Shown here: positions 55,082 through 64,000 of the stretch, in pieces
Layout of the letters: every line of letters begins with the position of its first letter
Numbering within the stretch: position 1 is the first letter of the stretch
Assembly (NCBI GenBank): GCA_022497145.1
Contig: MU385859.1
Location: 124,001 to 188,000, forward strand
Direction: 5' to 3'
DNA length: 64,000 nt
From: Rostrohypoxylon terebratum
Lineage: Eukaryota; Ascomycota; Sordariomycetes; Xylariales; Hypoxylaceae
Translations under genes and position numbers: made by a program
Notes under the pieces: model-generated
What the model saw: only the letters and a program-made list of their open reading frames with translations
Told to the model about the DNA's origin: nothing
Database searches by the model: none

Positions 55082-55945
55082 AATGGAAGTCAGGCTGTCA
55101 ACATAGGTGTGATCTTAGATCAGGGGCTGCCAAGTTCGGGTTTAAGTGGGTAATGACGGATAGCAGGGAGGTCCACCCCTCCCTGTCCCCCTCCTCCCGG
55201 CAGTTCGGGGCGGTGGATTCCTTGATGAGGCATGAGTAGGTAGTCCTCGGATTATGGTAGTAGCGAGAAGGTGGGTACGAAGTAACGCTTCTGACATACA
55301 TATCTCAGGAGTGTTATAGGTGGGTATCATTAAGCTAAGACCAAGCACCCAGAATGGAGACGGTACCCAAGACATGATATATATCGTGGCTAGACTCTGC
55401 GATCATGTACCCCAATCGCAAAACCTGCAGCCTCTTATCATTCTCGAATCAGACTTGAAACCTTGCGCCAATTCCTTTGTTGGGTACCTATAAATCTCCA
55501 AAATTTGCTAAGTGATAGACGATGATCTATCGGCATTGGAGACGGCGAATTGAATCCAGGGGTATTTATGTGTTCCACACCATCTACGCAGTACACCTAT
55601 TGACTTGGTATGTTGGTAACAACTCACCTGGTCTAGTGTACCACATTCACCACATAAAATGCTACTCTTAACTAATCAGAACCAGGGGTTTTTGTGGGTT
55701 TCGGTGGGTTATTGAGCAGGGCGGTATGTTTTCGGACTGGTCTCTACCAGGTAGGTAGATCTAGGAGATTGGCAAAATGGAAGAGTATAAATACGGCCAT
55801 ATCGCAGAATTGCGGTCAATGCATGATGTACTGACAACACTACGCGGGCTTTCAACCTCATGTCCATCCAGATACACACTTTGGGCGAGAGAAAGTCAAT
55901 TCCGACTCCTTTCATCCCGACATATGGTGTAGCTATCTCTTCATC
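55082..55945. promoter_or_regulatory. Divergent promoter region
   Basis: The minus-strand hypothetical gene and P450 B are transcribed away from each other, so both promoters lie here. GGTAGGTAG occurs near 55749. A TATAAATA-like sequence lies at about 55785, roughly 160 bp before the P450 start. Confidence 0.45.
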
Positions 55946-57753
55946 ATGGATTACATCGAACTGTTATCAGTTCGCCATTTCGTCATAGCTTTATCTGCTT
56001 CGACGGCCATATGGGTTGTATATAAACTACTTGAAACCATATACAACTTATCACCGTTTCACCCCCTGAGCCACATTCCGGGGCCGTGGCTTGCAAGAGG
56101 AACATATCTGCCAGAATTCTACTACGACTTGATCAAATATGGCAAATATACAAAGCAGATCCAGAAAATGCACGAAAAATATGGTAATTCCCTAAGTGAA
56201 GACGATATTACGTATGCTCGGTTAACATATAGCATTAGGACCAATCATCCGCATCAGTCCTGATGAGGTACACTGCAGTGACATAGATTTCGTCGACGAG
56301 ATATATGCTGTTGGCAATCGTAAGCGGAACAAGCCATTACACCTAATCAGCGGCTCAGCGCACACTGAGTCCGGCTTTGGCACAATGGATCACAACATGC
56401 ACAAGCTACGGCGAGGACCTGTAGCTAAGTTCTTCGCTCGAGGGATGATCTCGCGGTTAGAAGGTGATATCCACAACTTGGCCCAGGCTCTCTGCGACAA
56501 GTTGCTACACTGTAGGGACAGTTCTATCGATGTTGTTGTGGCGTACAGTTGCTTTTCTTCGGATGTCATCTCCTCTTACTGTTTCGGCGAAAGCTTCGGT
56601 TTTCTAGAACAAGAGGGATGGTACCCAAATTTCCATGTTCCCGAGATGGCCATCCTCAAGCCTACATTTGCTCTTCGCTTTTTCCCTATTCTAAGGCATC
56701 TGTTCAATCTCGGTGATTAGTTAGTCACCCCTTTTCCCGCAAGTTGGCTCTCGGTCAAGCTTTCTAACAGGGACAAGCTTGATAGATTATCTCCCTGCCG
56801 ACTTTGCGCTTCTCATACGAACTCTGAGAGTAGACATGCCTAAGAAAGTCAAGACCATGGAAGCTGAACTCAATGGAGGGATAACGGGAGAGAAGCCCAC
56901 CATATTTAGCCATCTACTCCAATTGTCACCTGAGCAGAGGAAGCCATTGAATTTCGGTGATGAAGCAGCGGCTCTTCTTGGGGCGGGAACGGTAACTGCG
57001 AGTTGGGCTCTTTCCGTCATCACATTTCAATTGCTCACGAAGCCCGAGATGCTAGCAAAATTGACTAACGAACTAGAAGAAGCTGTTGATGATCCCCGAC
57101 ACCTACCAGCTTGGAATGTCCTAGAGACCCTGCCTTACCTCTATGGGGTTATTCAGGAAGGACTGCGTCTCTCTTATGGTAAATCATTATTCATTATTCT
57201 TCTATCTTCCCTATTAGGGAACCACCTACATGATTGCTAATATATTGCTCCATAGGTGTTTCGGCTCGTTCTCCACGAGTTGCAACTGAGGAGAACTTGG
57301 TCTACCGTGGCGAATGGAACAAAAAGCCGGTGGAGTATGTCATCCCTAAAGGCTACGCTATCGGCATGTCGTGTGCTATAACCCACCATAACGAAGATAT
57401 CTTCCCCGATTCCCACCTGTTTATTCCGGAACGATGGACAGATGTAGAGAATAGGAAGAACCTCGACCGTGGCATGTTCGCATTCTCCAAAGGCAGCCGG
57501 TCTTGCTTGGGAATGAAGTAAGCTGATATTTCTTTACCCCTATCCCACCTAGGTAGCATCAAACTAACAGAACTGCCAAAGCCTTGCATTGTGCGAAATG
57601 TACGTAGCTCTTGCGGCGCTTACCCTACGCGTTTTCCCACAGGCGCGTCTCTTCGAGACAACGGAGGAGGATATAATTTACGACCATGACATGTTTATTC
57701 CCTGTCCCAAAGCCGGCAGTAAAGGAGTTCGTATTGCTATCTCAGCCAAGTGA
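55946..57753 (+). CDS. Cytochrome P450 B, 517 aa, intact
   Basis: Five exons: 55946..56183, 56239..56712, 56771..57178, 57256..57517 and 57582..57753. All introns (55, 58, 77 and 64 nt) are GT-AG and phases agree; the last acceptor is AAAG, chosen over an earlier CAG that would bring a stop. The protein has an N-terminal membrane anchor (FVIALSASTAIWVVYKLL), the IPGPWLAR hinge, the I-helix LGAGTVTASWALS, ExxR in QEGLRLSYG and the heme loop FAFSKGSRSCLGMN. It is a trichodiene-oxygenase-like fungal P450, nearly the same length as P450 A and sharing LRLSYG and heme-loop wording, though introns differ. It should be an ER-bound monooxygenase needing a P450 reductase. The substrate is unknown and no metabolite cluster is visible. 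Confidence 0.9.
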
Positions 57754-58132
57754 ACGGATATCTATGCCGGTTTCCGCTTTTAATATCATCTGTTTGACTT
57801 ACTCTGTGCGGAGTATATGGGATGAAAGAACATGGAACAATAGTGTGGATCGATCAAGAGACAGCCCTACAACAAAGGGGCAAGAACAATATCTAGGTAG
57901 TATAAAAATGATTTAGTAATTCGGTACGTCTTTATTAATATCACGACACTCTTATGCTGTCACACAGATAATGCCGTGGTTTCTGCACTTTTTCTCCAAT
58001 GAACGATTTAGCAGCGTGAAAGAAGCTTGTCTCGATCGTATTGTGTATTATATTCCTAAATATTTTGTATCGAGGTAAACAATAAACATTCCAGCAACTA
58101 AAACCTACCTTTATTTATCATACGAGTAATAT
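57754..58132. other. Short convergent intergenic region
   Basis: AT-rich 3' regions of P450 B and the small minus-strand gene. No other feature is recognised. Confidence 0.5.
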
Positions 58133-58495
58133 TTAAAACGTAGCCACCTGCAGACCCTCATTAAACTCGAACCAATCATCCACCTCCTTGCAGTTGACAC
58201 TCATGAAGAAGAACGAACCCCTTCTGATCGGGGCCATATCGAGACAGCTATCGATTTTCAGGGGCATGATATCGGCTCTCTCCTTGAAGGGTCTATCACG
58301 CGGGACCCGAAAACTCGCATTCATGACTAACTCATCTGGAGACCACTTCTGAACGCTAGTAATAAGAGACGTCTTTGAATCTCCTAGACTAGGTCTTATA
58401 CGACGGGCCTTTTCATCGAGTCGCTTCGCTTCTTCTCTCTGTGCCTCACGGACGGCTGCCCTCTCGCCGGCTATTCCTCTATTGTAGCGCGTCAT
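58133..58495 (-). CDS. Small hypothetical protein, 120 aa
   Basis: A single frame starting MTRYNRGIAGERAAVREAQR. The first 45 residues are strongly charged and helical (AVREAQREEAKRLDEKARRI), followed by a region with mixed hydrophobic and polar residues ending VDDWFEFNEGLQVATF. There is no signal peptide, membrane segment or known motif. Composition and length make it more gene-like than the surrounding chance frames, but it may be only one exon of a longer gene. I do not recognise the family. Confidence 0.4.
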   Translation of the reverse strand: MTRYNRGIAGERAAVREAQREEAKRLDEKARRIRPSLGDSKTSLITSVQKWSPDELVMNASFRVPRDRPFKERADIMPLKIDSCLDMAPIRRGSFFFMSVNCKEVDDWFEFNEGLQVATF

Positions 58496-59484
58496 GCGTG
58501 ATGAACTTTTCTTTAGTTAGTCGAGTTAAGACTGACATCTACAAGTAAATGGCTTTTAGCAATCTGCTATGGTTCTCTTTTGCCGGTGTATTTCATTATA
58601 CTCCTGTACTCAATGGAAGTTGTTTTCGATAGGTAATTTATCAGGACGGATGGACTTTTCTGGGGTGTAGGGGCACCGCATCTTAATATACCACGCATCT
58701 CGACGCTGAAAACAAAGTATTGTCCGAGTTGAAAGAATATCAGTCTATTGTTCCTTAACGCTAGTGCGACTACAAAGGCTCTTGTTCAGGATGTTCCGAT
58801 GCTAGACGACCATGAAAAGGGGGCATACCTAGGAAAGCTAGTACGTTTGAAAATCTTCAATCAGCATGATCAACAAAATGCAGGCTGAAGCGAAGACCCT
58901 AGTAACATCATCTCGGACTTGTTTATTACTGGAGGCTGTTTTCATATTCGTATATATAACTAATAGAATATGGAATAAGATAAAGGAATAGTATAAGGTA
59001 TATGTAATGGGGTCAGTATCAAAAGATCATCCCGCCTAAGGAAAACATCTCTTGCAAGACGAGACCGATCCCAGAACCAAGTTGATAAATCAAGATCATC
59101 AAAGCCTATAACTCAAACCTAGATGAAGGCCTGCCCCTTGATTAAATTGTGTGCAATGAACTCCTCCTTAACCCCCGTCAACACTGAAAGTCGGCTAGAA
59201 GAATTGTGTAGAACGCCGCGCACCAGTCTATAACGTAACTCGTGAATACGTATCTTTAATGTGGTCGTTAAATTCGGGTCATTCAATAAATCATTTCATG
59301 CCATCATGGACTCCTAGCATCAGGGTCGCTATTGGTAAATCGCTGAACAGAGGGAAGTAATCAAGTGAGCGTTGCAAGCATAGCCTTCATTAGGCCAGGT
59401 GGAGGGCCTGTCAGGAAATCAATGTTAGCAGAGGCTCTTATTTAAAATGAAATCATAATTTAAGGCGAGGAAGCGCACCTTCAC
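58496..59484. other. Intergenic, no gene seen
   Basis: Nearly 1 kb of AT-rich sequence between two minus-strand genes; no open frame longer than about 60 codons stands out on either strand. Confidence 0.5.
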
Positions 59485-61189
59485 CTAGCGATACTTAGGC
59501 ACGCTGATGGACATCCTACCTTTCTTGTCCTTCTCGATGCGCACCCCGCGCCTTGGCTCCTCGATTTTCTCCACCTGTTCTTCATATAGGACGAGTTCGC
59601 CGGTAGGAAGACGTTCCGCTGATACAAGTTCACGTTCAGTACTGTGGCTGTGCGAGCGGTGACGAGAGTGGGAGTGGTGGCGGTGGTGCCGTCGTTCGGG
59701 TCGTAGAAGCTCACGTTCTGCTTCGAGCCGCGCAATCTCCATTCTAATTTCCCTGTCGCTTCGTCGTCGGTCACTGATTAATGCGAGTGGACCTACCGCG
59801 ACCTCGTCGCTATATTCGCGGTCTCGTGGTTCTATAATGACTGGAGTGCGAGTTGTAGAAGTGGAGTGGCTACGATGGCTGCGATGACTCCGAGCAGGCG
59901 AGGTCTCGCGGATGAAGGTTTCCTTAACAACCTCGACAGGCGGTGGAGAGGGGTCAACGGGCGCTGCAGTATGGATGATTGTTGGGGGCGGAGGTGGAGC
60001 AGTATGAACGATTGACGGAGGGGGAGGTACAACGATAGGCGGTGGAGGTGGTGGGAGAGTAAATATTTCCTCCTTTCTTTCTTCTACGACACCTCCAGCA
60101 GATGACCGAGCTGCCGCAATCTCTTGTTCCGACTTCTTGTAATCCTCACTCAACTTGAGGAGGTCGTCTATGTTTTGTTGCCCTAGGGCTACTTGTACGA
60201 TGATAACGTTACCCTGAAACTAGCTGTTAGAATGACGAAGTAAATTGTAGGAACGAGTCAGGACGTACCTCTTCAATAAATGGATAACCAAGGTCGATAA
60301 GCGCAGCCTTAGAAATGAGTCGAACAGGAATCCTCGTCTTTCCCTTTTTGGGGTACTCGCTCTTGGTGCTCTTAACACTTTTAACGCTCTTGACACTCTT
60401 GGCACTTTTGGCGGTGACGGTAGTACCGCCACTACTACTGCTGCTGCTCGAATCGGCGCTCCTGCTTCGAATGCTCTCAGTACGTCTCGAATGACCGCTA
60501 TCACGCCGCTTCCTTGATTTAACGATCTCGACTTCCCGGATACGCTCTGGGTATTCGTGATATTCTTCATCGCCATACCGGTCAGGCTCAGATATCTTGA
60601 TTTCTTCGAAGTCACGCTCAAGATCGCGCTCGGCGTATAGTCGAGGTGGAGGCAATGCTCTCGATCGCGGCAGGGGTATGGGCTTGTAGGGCTCAGGGCG
60701 GTAGTCTCCGCGACGAGGAGGAGGGTCACGGTCGTCCCTCTCGAAGAACCGAGGTGGTGGACGTCTGTCGAACGTGTCGAGGGATGACTGTCTTCGGAGT
60801 AATTGTCCTGGCCTTCGTGGAGGTGATGGATGACGAAACTCGCGCTCACGTTCACGTTCGCGGTCTCTCTCACGGTCGATGATGAGACGTTGCTCTATCT
60901 CTGGTGGTGGAGATCGCCTAAAACGTGGCGGATCATCGTAGTACCTTCTCTCAATCGGAGGTTCATCGTCCCACGGTCGCGGTGCCCTTCGCTCGAATCT
61001 TTCGTCGACTGAGGTTTCACGGACCCGACCTCTGGGACCGCGAGTGATATAACGATCATGTTCCTCAAAGTGACCTCTCTCTGCAACTGGACGATTGCGG
61101 TCACGCTCAACGACGAAACGATCTCTGTCCCACCTTTCGCCGTACGCATCGCCATAAGCTAAATCATCATCTATCCGCTTGTGCGCCAT
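59485..61189 (-). CDS. Arg/Ser/Pro-rich nuclear-type protein, 549 aa
   Basis: Exon 1 is 61189..60269 and exon 2 is 60213..59485, with a 55-nt intron (GTACGT donor, TTTCAG acceptor) in phase 0. The first 250 residues are dominated by Arg, Asp, Glu and Pro (DRERDREREREREF), then a Ser run and a repeated KSVKSVKSVKSTKS. The one ordered region spans the splice: TRIPVRLISKAALIDLGYPF then IEEGNVIIVQVALGQ and QNIDDLLKLSEDYKK, conserved in filamentous fungi in my memory and labelled there as a domain of unknown function (possibly DUF8035). The second half has poly-Pro, then His/Arg/Ser repeats (RRHHRHHSHSRHRSHSHS). A nuclear RNA- or chromatin-related role is a reasonable guess from composition only. 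Confidence 0.8.
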
Positions 61190-63563
61190 CCTGAGAATGG
61201 TGTATAAATATTTATATTATTCAAATAAATATAAATTTGAGGATATCGTCAAAAATGTGATTATGATGTGATGAAAGGAAGAAGGGAAGAGTAGTGTTCA
61301 ATACTGATAGCGTTAATAATATCGGGCGGCAGGTGACGGGCGACGGGCGACGAGCGACGGGCGATGGGCTAGCGTAGATACCGGTTTTGAGCTATGACGA
61401 CAGGAGGGGAGCGCAACTTCCGGAATCCCAACGTATTGTTTCGACCACTTTGGAAAGTACGGCGGGGCAGCTTGGGCAGCTTGTCGTGGGTGGCTTGATA
61501 TTAGTTGTACCACGCTATGAGACGCACAATACGCACAATACAACTTGGCGATGCAAGTTTAAGTACTTCGTAGTTTGTTTCGTTCCGGGTATTTGCACCG
61601 TACTCCCAAGTACTCACACCAATACTCACACCAGCTTGTTGCGTGTGACCTTGATGCCACACTACCCGTCGAGGACTGACTGTCCGACCTGACCCAAAAA
61701 ACACGAGGGGCACTATGACCCTTGTTTAATCAGTTTGTAGCAACGGTTGTTAATAAGAAGGTTGCTGCCGAGTATATATAACCCTGACTTATAAGTCAGG
61801 CAGCAGATAACCTTAAGCTTAAAAAGCTATGTAAGATGTGATATATTTGGGAAACGACAAGTTGAGTTGCTTGAAGGTGGAATTGAGTTTGAAGATATGA
61901 GGGGCAAGCATGTGCATCTAATAGTAGGCACTTTTTAAGCCACTACCACATTGCATCAGTGAACTGTGCTTGTCTTTTCATTAGCGCCATGCATTGTACA
62001 GCCACTAAGTACCCAACGACCCACACTGCAAGGTATCCCCGGGAGGGAGCCAGGAAACTGAGCATTCAGACCTGAGACTAAGCAAAAACGAAGCTCCTTC
62101 TATGGCTACCTATGGAAGGTCTATTGGCAAAATATCTAACTTAAGCCTTAAGGTTAGCTACTTAGATCAGTAGTATTGGATTGACAGTTCCCAGCCTAAT
62201 CCCGGAGACGTTCGCCGGCTTCTAGTAGTAGTATCTTGTTAGCTCGTCCATTGAAACAGCAGATGCCAAGATAGATGCTCAAGGGCTCCAGTGTTTTTGC
62301 TCCAAATTGCCCTGAAATGATATCAACCATCTCAGCCGCTCGCTCGACGGACATATCAAATTTCGTATCAGACACTTCTGAGGGTTCAGTATTTTCATTT
62401 GTCTACAAGTACGATATGCCGCGCTGACGGGAGTCAACTATTCAGTTGTGTACATACATGCCTGTATATGGCCGTGACCCAATGGCTGGGACCCGGCGCT
62501 ACCTTCAGCGCCTTGGTAGACAGCAATTGGGCAGCTTTTAGGCTGTCAAATGGAAGGTCTGGACGATTGTCTGCCTATAGATTTGATGTAGGCTATAACT
62601 CGTGCGACGGTGAGATTCATCAGATCCATCAGATCCATCAAAGTTGCGTTTTACATCATCCAAGGAAGTAGGGCCAGAAATCAGTTCATCATACTCATCC
62701 GTAAAGATCGTAATGATCATACAGGCGGTGACTGTCGCAAGACTCTCCGCCAATATGATGCTTGCCGATTACCCTTAGCAACCTGCCAGCCCTGCCTACT
62801 AGGTAAGTATGGGTAAGCGACCTAGCAGTAGGTAGGCTATACACGTATCAAGTAAGGGATGAGACGATGCCGTTTTGAATTTCGATTTCGATGAAGAGAT
62901 CGAGCTAATATTAAAGATCTAGGATTCTAGGTGCGCGTTTCCCCCGTCTCCCCAAAGCTTGGACTTTCAAGATATTTTCAATTAATCCAAGCTACCAGCA
63001 CTACGTACATCTGTAGTATGCAGGATGACGTCAATATTCGAACCTGGGTCCTGGGATTTCATGGGCTACCTGCCAGCCTGCTTAGTGCCATCGCTGCAGG
63101 GAGGACTATTGATAGGTACCTACTTAGTACTATGCCTTAATGTATCTTACCGACCAGTACTGGTGCTGTCCATTTTCAGGTACAATTATTGAAAAATACC
63201 AGCTGTTTATCGGCATCTTCCTGTTGGAACATCATTGCTGCCAGAATGCTCTTGAATGGTGAAATTTAATTTGATTCAGAAGGTAAGATGATTCGATGCA
63301 ACCGCGAACAAATATTGCATTTAGGAAACCGCGTATCATTCTATGATTCTATGTATTGTACAATCTAGGGTTAGAATGCTTTAATTACCTAATCCATCCC
63401 AGTAAAATACCCCGGGGAGTGTTGATAGTGCTAGTGCCTGCTTGAACAATCCCGAGCCATCCTTATTTCTCCTCCTTTCAAAGTTCGACAACAATATCAT
63501 CGCTGAGCCAACAATAATACCTAGGACCTAGGTCCCAGTTACTCTGAAGTCAATACCTCTAAC
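61190..63563. other. Long intergenic stretch
   Basis: About 2.4 kb between the divergent Arg/Ser-rich gene and the Zn2Cys6 gene, so it carries both promoters. It contains a second CGAC/CGAT-GGG repeat at 61336-61369, a near-perfect inverted repeat around ACTTATAAGTCAGG near 61788, a CAGATCCATC doublet at 62618-62638 and several TAGGTAGG words (62828). No gene is recognised; a 90-codon frame at 62399 is rejected. Confidence 0.5.
61336..61369 (+). repeat. GACGGGC-type G-tract repeat
   Basis: Four GGG tracts separated by CGAC/CGAT units, one interval longer (11 nt). The unit CGA(C/T)GGG is the same as in the repeat at 50130-50157. It lies about 150 bp upstream of the Arg/Ser-rich gene start. 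Confidence 0.65.
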
Positions 63564-64000
63564 ATGACCGAAAATGGAACTTCTACAAACGAATTCCAAC
63601 AGAATTACAGGAGGATAAGGGCATGCGTCGCATGTCGAGGCATGAAGATCAAATGTGTCTCGGTACCAGGCTCTAAAGACTGCGAGGGTTGCTTGAGGTT
63701 CTCTCGGCCTTGCCAGGATCCTGGGCCCCCGAAAGCTCGTCTGAAGACGTCCCAGAAATTTTTAGAGCTCGAGAAAAGGATTGATGCCCTTACTACTGCA
63801 TTAGATGCTGAGAGACGGCGGAACCAACAATCACTGAAACAGGTGAGGACTGAAGTATTATGGTCCAAGACACCAGATACTAGCACCAGTGATACGCTAT
63901 CACCTTCCGGATGGCAATATCAGAGCGATAGCGTCGTTTCCAATGACGACGTTATCGACGCAGGCTTCATAGATATGGCTAGTGCCTCTGAATTATTCCA
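63564..64000 (+). CDS. Zn2Cys6 transcription factor, 5' part
   Basis: The frame opens at ATG 63564 (MTENGTSTNEFQQN) and is still open at the right edge, giving at least 145 codons. Residues 21-49 carry a full binuclear cluster: CVACRGMKIKC, then eight residues, then CEGCLRFSRPC, matching Cx2Cx6Cx8Cx2Cx6C. A basic linker (PPKARLKTSQK) and a short coiled coil (LELEKRIDALTTALDAERRR) follow, as in Gal4-type dimeric regulators. It should be a nuclear DNA-binding regulator. The middle homology domain that would help name it is outside the window, and an intron may fall within the shown part, since GTGAGG occurs at 63843. Confidence 0.88.
   Translation, partial: MTENGTSTNEFQQNYRRIRACVACRGMKIKCVSVPGSKDCEGCLRFSRPCQDPGPPKARLKTSQKFLELEKRIDALTTALDAERRRNQQSLKQVRTEVLWSKTPDTSTSDTLSPSGWQYQSDSVVSNDDVIDAGFIDMASASELF

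Noticed and set aside
1..64000. CRISPR arrays, bacterial operons or phage-like systems
   Set aside because: The sequence is clearly eukaryotic with spliceosomal introns; no regularly spaced repeat array is present.

Overview
The window comes from a filamentous ascomycete (Pezizomycotina). Genes are spread out on both strands, each with its own promoter. They carry short introns of about 46 to 240 nt with GT-AG ends and CTAAC/CTGAC-like branch sites, and the families are typically fungal (UNC93-like and MFS carriers, Zn2Cys6 factor, BAHD acyltransferase, P450s, NmrA-like protein). The telomere-type motif TTAGGG is also present. Sordariomycetes, perhaps Xylariales, is my best guess from general gene character; nothing here proves it. 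Intergenic DNA is AT-rich and gene-poor, and one pseudogene carries stops that C-to-T changes would explain, so a RIP-like history is possible.

Layout. 1-4.1 kb: end of a Vip1-type RRM gene, a 74-codon two-exon gene, and a coiled-coil protein. 5.3-10 kb: an UNC93-like membrane protein and an MFS transporter. 10.8-19 kb: a Cys-rich Ser/Pro protein, a DAO-type FAD oxidoreductase, a FAD monooxygenase and, tail to tail with it, a homogentisate 1,2-dioxygenase, so part of this block fits aromatic catabolism. 21-26.1 kb: a monocarboxylate-type carrier, a possible gene relic, a small GPI-type wall protein and a secreted GH43 enzyme; between the last two lies an interstitial telomeric block in head-to-head orientation. 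27.8-36.8 kb: a NYN nuclease with an inserted zinc finger, an NmrA-like reductase, an SDR sugar/polyol reductase, a decayed zinc polyol dehydrogenase, and a Ser/Thr-rich single-pass membrane protein. 38.7-47.5 kb: a nine-exon P450 with one faulty splice donor, a BAHD acyltransferase, an M20 amidohydrolase and a secreted GDSL esterase. 48.6-64 kb: an F-box-like protein, a tRNA-like relic, a bZIP factor, an uncharacterised fungal family protein, a second and intact P450, a small hypothetical, an Arg/Ser-rich protein, and the start of a Zn2Cys6 regulator running off the end.

The genes do not form one obvious pathway. The strongest unusual signals are the head-to-head telomeric repeats at 24.7-24.8 kb, the NYN-zinc-finger protein whose architecture I associate with plants, the sugar-polyol pair in which one enzyme is dead, and dispersed intergenic words (TAGGTAGG family and CTCCAGGGCT) that no annotated feature explains. 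All intron-exon models were made by eye and checked for phase; none has transcript support.
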